58,822 nucleotides of DNA from Oscillospiraceae bacterium (GTDB lineage: Bacteria > Bacillota > Clostridia > Oscillospirales > Oscillospiraceae): assembly GCA_021771265.1 (NCBI GenBank), contig JAETPK010000004.1, forward strand, positions 1 through 58,822. The letters run 5' to 3'. Every line of letters starts with the position of its first letter. Position 1 is the first letter of the stretch. The position numbers and the translations under genes were made by a program. This document shows positions 8,053-16,128 of this stretch, in pieces. Below the pieces are notes generated by a model. It was not told the DNA's origin, searched no databases, and was given only the letters and a program-made list of their open reading frames with translations.

Positions 8053-8586
8053 ATGGAACTGAAGGGAAGCAAGACGGAGGCCAACCTGTGGAGGGCGTTT
8101 GCCGGTGAATCCCAGGCCCGCAACAAGTACGATTATTTTGCCAGCAAGGCTAAAAAGGAGGGCTACGAGCAGATCGCGGCCATTTTCCAGGAGACCGCGC
8201 TGAATGAGAAGGAGCACGCCAAGCTGTGGTTCAAGGCCCTTGGCGGTATTGGCTCCACGGAGGAAAACCTGGTGGCTGCCGCTGCCGGCGAGAACGAGGA
8301 GTGGACCTCCATATACGCCGAGATGGCTCGCACCGCCGAGGAGGAGGGCTTCCTGGCCCTGGCCGCCCAGTTCGAGGGCGTGGCCAAGATCGAAAAGACC
8401 CACGAAGAGCGCTATCTGAAGCTGCTGGATAACCTGAAGAAGGGCGAGGTCTTCAAGAAGGGCGAAAAGGTCATGTGGTTCTGCCGCAACTGCGGCCACG
8501 TGGAGGTGGCGGAGAGCGCCCCCGCTGTGTGCCCCGTGTGCGCGCATCCCCAGGCCTACTTCCAGGTGAAGGCCACCAATTATTGA
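8053..8586 (+). CDS. rbr: Rubrerythrin
   Basis: A 177-residue non-haem di-iron peroxidase that detoxifies H2O2 in anaerobes. The N-terminal ferritin-like four-helix domain carries the Glu/His iron ligands ([40 protein letters not shown]). The C-terminal rubredoxin-like domain has CRNCG and CPVCAHP CxxC pairs for one Fe(Cys)4. The length is slightly shorter than the classical 190 residues. An AGAAAGGGG site precedes the ATG. It is co-transcribed with the PerR-like gene and ends at a strong terminator. Confidence 0.95.
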   Translation: MELKGSKTEANLWRAFAGESQARNKYDYFASKAKKEGYEQIAAIFQETALNEKEHAKLWFKALGGIGSTEENLVAAAAGENEEWTSIYAEMARTAEEEGFLALAAQFEGVAKIEKTHEERYLKLLDNLKKGEVFKKGEKVMWFCRNCGHVEVAESAPAVCPVCAHPQAYFQVKATNY

Positions 8587-8590
8587 GACG

Positions 8591-8627
8591 AAAAGCGCCG
8601 CCGGCTGCGACCGGCGGCGCTTTTTCA
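8591..8627 (+). terminator. Intrinsic terminator after rubrerythrin
   Basis: AAAAGCGCCGCCGG / CCGGCGGCGCTTTTT stem-loop within 10 bases of the stop codon. Confidence 0.9.
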
Positions 8628-8741
8628 CATATTTGGCCGCAAAAGGGAATAAAATCGCAGATATAGGTCAAAAGTGGTATAAACCACCAAAAAGAAATTT
8701 TGCCGAAAGATGTTTTTTCAAAATGTTTGTGAAAAACGCCG

Positions 8742-8770
8742 TTGACGGCGCAGGGAAAAGCGGTTATGAT
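8742..8770 (+). promoter_or_regulatory. Promoter of the HPr gene
   Basis: TTGACG (8742-8747), 17-base spacer, TATGAT (8765-8770). A second TTGACT at 8783 has no good -10 at the right distance. Confidence 0.7.
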
Positions 8771-8840
8771 AAGAATAGTAAATTGACTTGCTATGCGAAG
8801 CTGTTCAATCTGACTTGGTATAGAAAAGGAGAGCTGTATC

Positions 8841-9104
8841 ATGTATACACAGGAGATCACCGTTAATAACGAAGTGGGCCTGCACGCCAGACCTGCCACT
8901 TTCTTCATCCAGAAGGCCAACGAATTCAAGAGCGGCATCTGGGTCGAGAAGGAGGACCGCCGTGTCAACGCCAAGAGCCTGCTGGGTGTGCTGTCCCTGG
9001 GCATTGTGAAGGGCACCACCATCACCCTGATCGCTGACGGCGCAGACGAGAAGGAAGCCGTTGGCGCCCTGGTGGAGCTGGTCAACGACAACTTTGGCGA
9101 ATAA
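8841..9104 (+). CDS. ptsH: HPr-family phosphocarrier protein
   Basis: An 87-residue HPr. The phosphorylatable His15 lies in GLHARPATFF, as in a PTS-competent HPr and unlike Crh. A Ser in the AKSLLGVLSLG segment matches the Ser46 site phosphorylated by HPr kinase, so it may serve both sugar transport and CcpA-type catabolite control. AAAGGAGAG precedes the ATG. No PTS enzyme I or II genes are in the window; the gene stands alone between its own promoter and terminator. Confidence 0.95.
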   Translation: MYTQEITVNNEVGLHARPATFFIQKANEFKSGIWVEKEDRRVNAKSLLGVLSLGIVKGTTITLIADGADEKEAVGALVELVNDNFGE

Positions 9105-9127
9105 TTCCCCTAGGATACAGAACCCCA

Positions 9128-9156
9128 GAGGCCCCGCGCGGATGCGCGGGGCCTTA
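9128..9156 (+). terminator. Intrinsic terminator after HPr
   Basis: AGGCCCCGCGC / GCGCGGGGCCTT stem with a short T run. Confidence 0.8.
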
Positions 9157-9197
9157 TTGACTTGCTTGCGGTGCGATCAGGAAAGGAGAGATGCCCG

Positions 9198-11027
9198 GTG
9201 ACAAAGGACGAACTGCGGGAAAAAGCAAACGACCTGCCTCTGGCCCCCGGCGTCTATCTCATGATGGACAAGACGGGCAAGGTCATTTATGTGGGCAAGG
9301 CGAAAAAACTGAAGAACCGGGTAAGCCAGTACTTTCAGGACAGCGCCGGCCATACGGCCAAGACCCGGCAGATGGTGTCTCAGGTGGATAAATTCGACAC
9401 CATTTTCGTCACCAGCGAGTTCGAGGCCCTGGTATTGGAAAACTCCCTGATCAAGCGGCATATGCCCCGTTACAACATCCTGCTGAAGGATGACAAGGGC
9501 TACCCCTTTGTCCGGCTCTCCCGGGGCCCGTATCCCCGCTTTTCCATGGTGAATAAGTGCGCCAACGACGGGGCGAAGTACTTTGGCCCCTTCGGCGGCC
9601 GGTTTGAGACCCGCCAGGCGCTGGACGCCGTGTGCACGGCCTTGCGGCTGCCCACCTGCGGCCGGAAATTTCCCCGGGACATCGGCGCGGAGCGGCCCTG
9701 CCTGAATTTCCATATGGGCCGGTGCGACGGCTTCTGCCGCCCGGAGATGACAGCGGAGGAATATGACCGCCGGATCCGGCAGGCCTGCCAGCTGCTGGAG
9801 GGCAAGTCCAGGCAGCTTCTGCGGGAGATGACCGCCGAAATGGAGGCGGAGGCGGAGGCCCTGCGGTTTGAGCAGGCGGCGGCTATCCGGGACCGCGTCA
9901 ACGCCATCGCCGCCCTGGGGAAAAAGCAGACGGTCATTGCGGGCCTGTGCGCCGACACGGATATCTGGGGCCTTTACCGGGGAGCCGGCAAGTGCTGCTA
10001 CGCCATTTTGCACATGGAGGAGGGGAACCTGGCCGGCCGGGAGACGGAGCTGTTCGCCGCGCCCATCGACGAGAGCGAGGAGGAGATGCTCTCCGCCATC
10101 ACCGCCCAGTATTACCTGCCCCGGGCCATTTTGCCCCATGAGATCCTGCTGCCTCAGGGGGCGGAGGAGGACTGCGAGAGCCTGTCCGCGGTTTTGACCA
10201 AGCGGGCGGGCCACAAGGTTTGGGTCCATGTGCCCCAGCGGGGAGAAAAGGCGGAGCTGCGGGCCATGGCCCAGCGGAACGCCGCCGAGGAGGCGGAGCG
10301 GGCCACCACCGCCGAAGAGCGGACGGCCCATACCTTGACGATGCTGGGCAAGCTCCTGGGGCTGCCTCAGCCTCCCGCCCGCATGGAGTCCTTTGATATC
10401 TCCAATACCGGTAAAAGTGACATCGTGGCCTCCATGGTGGTGTACAGCGGCACCCGGCCGCTGAAATCCGCCTATCGCCGCTTCCGCATTCAGTCTCTGG
10501 AGGGGCATCCGGATGACTATGCCTCCATGCAGGAGGTGCTGACCCGGCGGCTCCAGCGTGCGGCGGAGGGAGACGAAAAATTCCTGCCCCTGCCGGATGT
10601 GTTCCTCATCGACGGCGGCGAGACCCATGCCCGGGCCGCCCAGGAGGTGGCGGAACGATTCGGCGTGAACGTGCCCATCTTCGGCATGGTGAAGGATGAC
10701 CGCCACCGGACCCGGGCCCTGGTGACGCCGGAGGGGCGGGAGCTCGGCATCGTGACGAATCAGGCGGTGTTCTCCCTCATCGGTCAGATCCAGGAGGAGA
10801 CCCACCGCTTCGCCATCACCTATCACCATGAGAGCCATACGAAAAGCACCATGCGGTCTGCCCTGGACGGCATCCCCGGTCTCGGTCCCAAGCGGCAGGC
10901 GGCGCTGCGAAAGGCGTTCGGCACCATGAAGGCCATCAAAGAGGCGGATGTGGACACCCTGTCCGCCGTGGTGCCCCGAAGCACGGCAGAGGCGGTGTGG
11001 CGGCATTTTCATGGAGGAAATTCGTAA
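9198..11027 (+). CDS. uvrC: Excinuclease ABC subunit C
   Basis: A 609-residue nuclease subunit of nucleotide-excision repair that makes both incisions in the UvrB-DNA complex. Domain order is a GIY-YIG nuclease (about 10-95; PGVYLMMDKTGKVIYVGKAKKLKNR), a Cys-rich region (CLNFHMGRCDGFC), a UVR/UvrB-interacting helix pair (about 205-240), an RNase-H-like nuclease (ESFDISNTGKSDIVASMVV, LIDGGETHARAAQ) and a C-terminal helix-hairpin-helix (DGIPGLGPKRQAALRKAFG). The GTG start at 9198 is preferred: GAAAGGAGAG lies about 9 bases upstream, while ATG 9191 is out of frame. UvrA and UvrB are elsewhere. Confidence 0.96.
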   Translation: MTKDELREKANDLPLAPGVYLMMDKTGKVIYVGKAKKLKNRVSQYFQDSAGHTAKTRQMVSQVDKFDTIFVTSEFEALVLENSLIKRHMPRYNILLKDDKGYPFVRLSRGPYPRFSMVNKCANDGAKYFGPFGGRFETRQALDAVCTALRLPTCGRKFPRDIGAERPCLNFHMGRCDGFCRPEMTAEEYDRRIRQACQLLEGKSRQLLREMTAEMEAEAEALRFEQAAAIRDRVNAIAALGKKQTVIAGLCADTDIWGLYRGAGKCCYAILHMEEGNLAGRETELFAAPIDESEEEMLSAITAQYYLPRAILPHEILLPQGAEEDCESLSAVLTKRAGHKVWVHVPQRGEKAELRAMAQRNAAEEAERATTAEERTAHTLTMLGKLLGLPQPPARMESFDISNTGKSDIVASMVVYSGTRPLKSAYRRFRIQSLEGHPDDYASMQEVLTRRLQRAAEGDEKFLPLPDVFLIDGGETHARAAQEVAERFGVNVPIFGMVKDDRHRTRALVTPEGRELGIVTNQAVFSLIGQIQEETHRFAITYHHESHTKSTMRSALDGIPGLGPKRQAALRKAFGTMKAIKEADVDTLSAVVPRSTAEAVWRHFHGGNS

Positions 11028-11028
11028 A

Positions 11029-11066
11029 AAGGCGCCTGTTTGCAAAGCAAACAGGCGCCCTTTATT
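11029..11066. terminator. Bidirectional intrinsic terminator
   Basis: GGCGCCTGTTTGC / GCAAACAGGCGCC perfect stem flanked by A and T runs, between the convergent uvrC and the minus-strand gene ending at 11062. Confidence 0.85.
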
Positions 11067-11556
11067 TCTCAGGGGCGGGTGGTATCGATTCCAGCCGCAG
11101 GATGATATTTTCATCATTGAAAGGATTATGAACATACGTCACACGGATATTCTTCATGTCCGCATGGATCACCCCATCATCCAGTGTGGTGTCGTGATAG
11201 CCGAATGTGAGCGCATTGTGATTGTATTGAAATGCGACGCCATTCACGCTGAATGATTCGGCCCGATTATACGGATTGGTCGGTCCTGCAAAATCTTCAA
11301 CCTTTCCTTCAACTACATCGTAGTGGTGAAAATAATACGGAAGTAACTCTGTTGCAAATGCGTATATGTGTCCAGATAGGGCAAGTACTTGCACAAGAGC
11401 AAAAAATTTCAGCGTTTTTTTGGACCTGATGAAATCAAGGCGAGATTTTAAAGGAAAGGAAAGTAGGAAACAAAGTAAATACAGTGCCATTGGTGCGAAT
11501 ATCCATATGGGCCGGATACGATAGAGGTGAGCGGAAAATAGGACGATACGATCCAT
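11062..11556 (-). CDS. Two-TM membrane protein of unknown function
   Basis: A 164-residue protein with two hydrophobic helices (about residues 15-35 and 50-70) followed by an approximately 90-residue soluble C-terminal domain. That domain has a beta-rich pattern (EGKVEDF, ESFSVNGVAFQYN, GYHDTTLDDGVI, VRVTYVHNPF-like), resembling uncharacterised proteins in which a short soluble domain follows two helices. Composition is clearly more AT-rich than its neighbours (poly-A/T runs, AAA/ATT codons), suggesting recent acquisition. It ends within the uvrC terminator. No functional assignment is justified. Confidence 0.65.
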   Translation of the reverse strand: MDRIVLFSAHLYRIRPIWIFAPMALYLLCFLLSFPLKSRLDFIRSKKTLKFFALVQVLALSGHIYAFATELLPYYFHHYDVVEGKVEDFAGPTNPYNRAESFSVNGVAFQYNHNALTFGYHDTTLDDGVIHADMKNIRVTYVHNPFNDENIILRLESIPPAPEK

Positions 11557-11603
11557 TTTGATCCCTCCATCCCTGCGTTACTGACCCTTTTGCAAAGTTC
11601 AAT

Positions 11604-12125
11604 TTATGAGATGAACCGCTTCCGAAGCTTCCGCCGCCACAGATTCGTCAACCGGGCCAGCGCCAGGTCCAGCAGGAGAAATACCAGGTTTCCCATCACC
11701 AACAGAGCGCCGTTCAGCAGCCGGGAGGCCTCAGCCAGGTCCGCCGTCAGTCCCAGCAGCCGCAGCAGCAGGCCGTACAGTACCGCGATCACCCCGTTGC
11801 AGACCGCCAGCTTGGTGGCCAGCCGCAAAAACCGGGAGGGGATGCGGGCGAGCCGGGGCCGCAGGATGGGATACCACCCGAAGCAGATATACACCAGCGC
11901 CGTCTCCCGGTCCGGCATCAGCAGGAGTGCCAGAAGGGACACCGCGCCGTAGGCCGCTCCGGCGGTCCCGGGGCCGTATTCCTCCAGCACGGGCAGCAGC
12001 ACCGCCATGGCCAGCAGCGGCGCGCAGTAGACGGCCAGGGAGAAAAGCCCGCCCAGCAGCAAAACCACCACCGCCAGACCGCACAGCATGCCGCACAGGG
12101 CAAGCCTTCGGCTCTGGGCACTCAT
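11604..12125 (-). CDS. Multi-pass membrane protein, possibly ECF-substrate-component-like
   Basis: A 173-residue hydrophobic protein with about five predicted membrane helices and a basic C-terminus (RRKLRKRF). Small hydrophobic proteins of this size with a long first helix and GMLCGLAVVVLLLG start resemble S-components or DUF2232-like proteins, but no diagnostic motif is present. Its start overlaps the stop of the LTA-synthase-like gene by 4 bases (ATGA), so the two are translationally coupled, suggesting a role in the same envelope process. Function unknown. Confidence 0.75.
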   Translation of the reverse strand: MSAQSRRLALCGMLCGLAVVVLLLGGLFSLAVYCAPLLAMAVLLPVLEEYGPGTAGAAYGAVSLLALLLMPDRETALVYICFGWYPILRPRLARIPSRFLRLATKLAVCNGVIAVLYGLLLRLLGLTADLAEASRLLNGALLVMGNLVFLLLDLALARLTNLWRRKLRKRFIS

Positions 12126-14047
12126 CCGCTGATCTCCTTATACCGCAGATTGTAAAAGCTCCACTGGCGCCACTTCTGGACGAGCTGACGGATGTCACGG
12201 CCACTGGCGCCCTCCGCCGGGGCCCACTGGTCCAGCTCCCGGTCGGGGATACAGGTGCCGTCCATGGTCACATACGTCTTTTTCTGCACCACCGGAACCA
12301 CCCGCCGGAGGTCGTTCAAAAAGCGGAACCAGGCGCTCTCGTCCACCCGTCCGGTCAGCTCCACCAGGGCGGCGCCCAGAAAGCTGGCGGAAAGGCGGCC
12401 GTCCGCCGGCAGGTCCAGGGCTTCCACGGCGGCTTCCCAGTCCAAAAGCTCCGCCGCGGCGCCGTTGGCCCAGATGACATAGGGGGTCTCGTAGGAACAA
12501 AGAGGGTTTTCCCGGTCCTTCTCCTGCACGGCCACCTGGGAGCCCAGCTCCCGGTAGCCCAGCTGGTTGTCCCCCAGATAAGGCAGATGATCGCCCCAAA
12601 AGGCCAGCACCACCGGCTCCTCTGTGGCGGAGAAGTACTCCACCAGACGGCCCAGCATGGCGTCCGCGTCCCGGGCGCCCTCCACATAGACCTCCAGCAT
12701 GGTCTCCACCGTGTCGGAAAGGTCGGCGGTGGTTTCCACCGCCGGGTACACATAGCCCTCCCCATATTTGTCCAGGGTGTAGGACATGTGGTTTTGAATG
12801 GTGGTGGTGTAATTGCACAGAAGCTGCCCCTGGGACACGGCCTCCTCGAATTTTTCCTCGATGAAGGATGCCATATAGTCATCTGTCACCCAGCGGCCCT
12901 TGTACTCCAGGCCTTCCATCTGGTCGGCGAACACCGTCTCCTCCGCGCCTAGCCAGCGGTACACATTCTCCCGGTTGTAAAACCAGTCGTCGCCGGGATG
13001 GAAGAAGGAGGTGTGGTAGCCGTCCTCCCGGAACAGCCGCAGCACACTGTCCAGATTCCGGTTCACCACCCGGAAGGAGGAAGTGGTGGTGGCGGAGAGG
13101 GCGTTGGTCTGCATGCCTGTCAGCACGTCGAATTCCGTATTGGCGGTGCCGCCGGCAAAGCCGGGTACCACCACATGGCCGCTGATGGCGTGGTCATCCT
13201 GGCGCAGGGCGTGGAGGTTGGGCAGAGGGTCTTCCGCGTAAGTGAACACCGGATCGTCCGTCAGGTCGGAAAAGGCCTCGTTCATGACCATGATGAGATG
13301 AACGTCCTTGCCCTGGGCTTCCTCCACGGCGGCGGTGTCCCAGGCCATGGCCTGGGACTTGCTGAAGCCCTCCGGACGGTCCACGGGATAGGTGGTGAAC
13401 TGGTGGCAGAAGCAATAGGGGAAGCCCAGCTCGTTGAACACGGAGGGGATATAGTAGGCGTTGGAGACCTGGAAGGAGTCGTACAGGCTGTTGGAGGCGT
13501 ATACCGTCAGAATGAGGGCGGTCAGCATGCCGAAGCTGGCGGCGGAACCCAGAAGACTGCCTGCCCAGCCCCGGAGCCGGGCGATGGGGAAGGGGCGGCA
13601 GCGGACGAAGACGCCCAGCACGACCAGCACTGCCGTGGCAGCCACCACCACGGCGATGACATTCACTGGAAAGCGGATGTCGTAGGTGCCCATGGCGCTG
13701 CCAACCTCTTTCAAAAGGGCGAAGTCCCGGGGAAACACCGGCTCATCCCGGACCTCTAGCTTGATGCGGTTGGCGATGGACAATGTGCATACGGCGAAGT
13801 TTACCAGAGCGCCGGCAAAAAAGACGTTGCGCAGCAGGCAGGTGACGGCCAGCAGCAAAAGGCCGATAGGCATGGCGTTGAGGATAATCAGCAACGGCTG
13901 GCGGCGGAAATTGGCCACAACGGTCCGCAGGGCGTTGGGCTGGCACCACAGGGCCAGCAGCGTGATGCAGCCCGCCAGCAGTACCGCGGCCAGCAGCGTG
14001 GCCCACAGGGGCAGGCGGAGCCGGGGAAAATGATCAGAATGTTTCAA
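12122..14047 (-). CDS. LTA-synthase-family sulfatase-fold membrane phosphotransferase
   Basis: A 641-residue protein with about five N-terminal membrane helices (residues 10-200) and an extracellular alkaline-phosphatase-fold domain. Catalytic signatures of the LtaS family are visible: the metal-binding Glu in LIMVMNEAFSDL, the nucleophile Thr in FAGGTANTEFDVLTG (around residue 300), FHPGDDWFYNRENVY, and the metal ligands in FWGDHLPYLG. It probably transfers glycerol phosphate or phosphoethanolamine to a lipid or glycan on the outer face of the membrane. It is the first gene of a two-gene operon with the small membrane protein. The exact acceptor is unknown. Confidence 0.9.
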   Translation of the reverse strand: MKHSDHFPRLRLPLWATLLAAVLLAGCITLLALWCQPNALRTVVANFRRQPLLIILNAMPIGLLLLAVTCLLRNVFFAGALVNFAVCTLSIANRIKLEVRDEPVFPRDFALLKEVGSAMGTYDIRFPVNVIAVVVAATAVLVVLGVFVRCRPFPIARLRGWAGSLLGSAASFGMLTALILTVYASNSLYDSFQVSNAYYIPSVFNELGFPYCFCHQFTTYPVDRPEGFSKSQAMAWDTAAVEEAQGKDVHLIMVMNEAFSDLTDDPVFTYAEDPLPNLHALRQDDHAISGHVVVPGFAGGTANTEFDVLTGMQTNALSATTTSSFRVVNRNLDSVLRLFREDGYHTSFFHPGDDWFYNRENVYRWLGAEETVFADQMEGLEYKGRWVTDDYMASFIEEKFEEAVSQGQLLCNYTTTIQNHMSYTLDKYGEGYVYPAVETTADLSDTVETMLEVYVEGARDADAMLGRLVEYFSATEEPVVLAFWGDHLPYLGDNQLGYRELGSQVAVQEKDRENPLCSYETPYVIWANGAAAELLDWEAAVEALDLPADGRLSASFLGAALVELTGRVDESAWFRFLNDLRRVVPVVQKKTYVTMDGTCIPDRELDQWAPAEGASGRDIRQLVQKWRQWSFYNLRYKEISG

Positions 14048-14085
14048 GGGCGACAGGTCCTTTCTTTTATTTCCATAACAATATT

Positions 14086-14113
14086 ATTATATGGATTTCA
14101 GGGAAAAAAGCAA
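14086..14113 (-). promoter_or_regulatory. Predicted promoter of the LTA-synthase-like operon
   Basis: Minus strand: TTGCTT (14113-14108), 16-base spacer, TATAAT (14091-14086), 39 bases before the ATG. Confidence 0.6.
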
Positions 14114-14237
14114 GGGCGGGGAAAGTTGGCCCCTTTTACGTAAAGCGCTGCCAAGAAAAAGCTTCGGAAATTTCACCAGCCAGGCAATTCAACACGATAT
14201 TGATATTATGAAAGGTCAGCCTGACCACGGGCCTTCC

Positions 14238-14266
14238 TTGAAGTCATCCCAAGCATATGATACAAT
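14238..14266 (+). promoter_or_regulatory. Promoter of the 14303 gene
   Basis: TTGAAG (14238-14243), 17-base spacer, TACAAT (14261-14266). Confidence 0.6.
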
Positions 14267-14302
14267 GATCTTGGCAAATCGGGATTTGCGGAGGTGAAGA
14301 AT

Positions 14303-14743
14303 TTGAAGATATATAATAAGTCAGCGTTCACATTTGGGGTTTTCTGTGCGGGGGCGTTACTCTTTTTTGCATTAGGTGTGATAGCGGTCGAATGGTGGCA
14401 ATGGGCAATTACCATTGCTATTTCAAGCAGATATTTGTATATCGGCTTATCAAAAACGGCTAGTGAAAATACCAATGCCATTCACCAGCATTATCATGAA
14501 ACCGCCGTTAAGCTCTATGGCAAATATGCCCTCATCAAGGCAAATCTTCCTGTTATTCTTTTAGCCGTTTTCTTCAGCGTCGCGCTTTTTGTCCGATTTG
14601 TTTTTGATATTATAACACCTGTTAGTGTTGCGATCATTTTTTGCATTCTATTAACGATTTCCGTTCTATACAGCATTGGCTTGGAGCGGAACATTAAAAA
14701 TACGATTATAAACGAAAAAGAGAGCGATCGGGAAAAGCAGTGA
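14303..14743 (+). CDS. Small membrane protein of unknown function
   Basis: A 146-residue protein with four likely membrane helices in two hairpins: about residues 10-30 and 33-50, then about 85-105 and 107-127. A charged tail follows. A TTG start at 14303 fits best because GGAGG (14290-14294) lies 8 bases upstream; the GTG at 14294 overlaps that site. The gene is AT-rich compared with the chromosome. A short gap separates it from the small soluble gene at 14841, and both may have arrived together. No family recognised. Confidence 0.65.
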   Translation: MKIYNKSAFTFGVFCAGALLFFALGVIAVEWWQWAITIAISSRYLYIGLSKTASENTNAIHQHYHETAVKLYGKYALIKANLPVILLAVFFSVALFVRFVFDIITPVSVAIIFCILLTISVLYSIGLERNIKNTIINEKESDREKQ

Positions 14744-14840
14744 TTTCCGGCTTATCGGACAGGCGCCGGTTTTCTGTACCTCGCTTTTTATACAAAACTT
14801 TTTGATGGACCTGATGGACCAGAATTTTGAGGAGACGAAC

Positions 14841-15041
14841 ATGGAATACACAAAAGAGGATCTGAGCGAAGCAAAGCGGCAGATCGAATCGACTCTGCAT
14901 AAATTGCGGGAAACGATCAAAACGTTTGAGGCAAAGGAACATCCGGAAAAATACCGGTCACAGATCACATTGGCCAAAAGACGTGTAAGGGCCTTTGAAA
15001 TTGCGGCTCACTTGATCGAAAAAGAAATGGAAAGCAATTAG
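14841..15041 (+). CDS. Small charged helical protein
   Basis: A 66-residue protein, almost entirely charged and helical (EAKRQIESTLHKLRETIKTFE then AKRRVRAFEIAAHLIEKEME), likely a coiled coil or helix pair. ATG 14841 is chosen because GAGGAG lies 7 bases upstream; the in-frame ATG at 14802 has no site. Similar short proteins are common, uncharacterised, in gut Clostridia. Function unknown. Confidence 0.7.
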   Translation: MEYTKEDLSEAKRQIESTLHKLRETIKTFEAKEHPEKYRSQITLAKRRVRAFEIAAHLIEKEMESN

Positions 15042-15104
15042 ACAACACCCGGCTTGACAGCCAGGACCTGGGAAGAACCGCTCTCTGACAAGCGGACCCG
15101 GCGC

Positions 15105-15147
15105 AAAAAGTCTCCCTTCTTTGATAACAGAAGGGAGACTTTTTCTT
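15105..15147. terminator. Bidirectional intrinsic terminator
   Basis: AAAAAGTCTCCCTTCT / AGAAGGGAGACTTTTT stem between convergent transcripts. Confidence 0.9.
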
Positions 15148-15174
15148 TGATTCAACAAAAAGTATTTAATTTCG

Positions 15175-16104
15175 TCAGAAGGTGACGACCTCCTGGGCGG
15201 GCTTTTCGCAGGGGGCGATGGAGAGGATGTCCATGACCGGTCCCTTGCCCTTGTAGGCCTTGTGCTTTTCCACGGCCATGCGGGCCGTGACCTCGATCCA
15301 GTCCCGGTTCTCATACTGGTCCAGCTGCTGGCCCTTGGCGATGATGCCCAGGAACTGCACGTCGTTTTCACAGCACACCATGGCGAAGCGGCCGGGGCAG
15401 TGGATGCCGGGGTACTTCTTGGAATGGCACATGATGAGCTTCATGTGGACCAGGTGCCCGTCGTAGCGCTCCGGGTGGTCCATGACATCCACATACCAGA
15501 CGCCGAAATCGTCATCGGGGATGTCGATGACCTCCTGGCTCATGTCGAAGGGACACTCGTCGCCGGTGAGATAGTCTTCGCTGGTACCGTCCTCCATCTC
15601 CAGATAGATGTCCGCCCGGCGGTTCACCATCCGCAGATTCCGCTTCCGCAGGGAATCCCGCAGCTCCGGTGTGCAGCGGTTGAACACCAGCATGTCGGCG
15701 TTGGTGATCTTCTCCATCATCAGCTGGCCCATGTTCTTGGCGTACATTTCAAAAGTGGAGGCCTCCACAAAGGTCATGATCTGATACAGCACCCAGTTGG
15801 CCGGCAGCACTTCCCTGTAAAGGCGTTCCATTTGCCACATGCCGTTGTATTCGATGAGCACCTGCTTGGGCCGGTACTTCTTTTCCAGCTCCTTCAGCCA
15901 GGAGCATTTCAGGTCGGACTCCTCGTCCACAGTGACCACCGTCACATTGTCCAGGGCCCGGGGATTGTATTCTTCCTCGCCCTCCTCGCAGCAGATGAGC
16001 AGTGTCCGGTCCTGGCGGGCGAAGCCGTCCTCCAGGATTCCGTTGATGAAGTTGGTCTTGCCGCCGTCCAAAAAGCCGGAGACGAGATAAACAGGAATAT
16101 CCAT
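15175..16104 (-). CDS. G3E-type GTPase with DUF1980-like C-terminus
   Basis: A 309-residue P-loop GTPase of the CobW/HypB/UreG class. Walker A is GFLDGGKT (residues 10-17 region), but the CxCC zinc motif of COG0523 proteins is absent; only ICCEEGEEEY follows the second strand. FNRCTPELRD sits at the G4 position. The C-terminal third (HLVHMKLIMCHS through PGRFAMVCCENDVQFLGII) resembles the DUF1980/YcgQ domain found in proteins associated with metal or stress responses. It is co-directional with and 24 bases downstream of the His-rich G3E gene, so the two probably form one metallochaperone module. The metal is unknown. Confidence 0.8.
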   Translation of the reverse strand: MDIPVYLVSGFLDGGKTNFINGILEDGFARQDRTLLICCEEGEEEYNPRALDNVTVVTVDEESDLKCSWLKELEKKYRPKQVLIEYNGMWQMERLYREVLPANWVLYQIMTFVEASTFEMYAKNMGQLMMEKITNADMLVFNRCTPELRDSLRKRNLRMVNRRADIYLEMEDGTSEDYLTGDECPFDMSQEVIDIPDDDFGVWYVDVMDHPERYDGHLVHMKLIMCHSKKYPGIHCPGRFAMVCCENDVQFLGIIAKGQQLDQYENRDWIEVTARMAVEKHKAYKGKGPVMDILSIAPCEKPAQEVVTF

Positions 16105-16128
16105 GTGAAGTAAAATTCCTTTCCAGAC

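Noticed and set aside
9191-9391. ATG start at 9191 as the uvrC start
   Set aside because: It is out of frame with UvrC and gives a short unrelated peptide; GTG 9198 is in frame with a good ribosome site.
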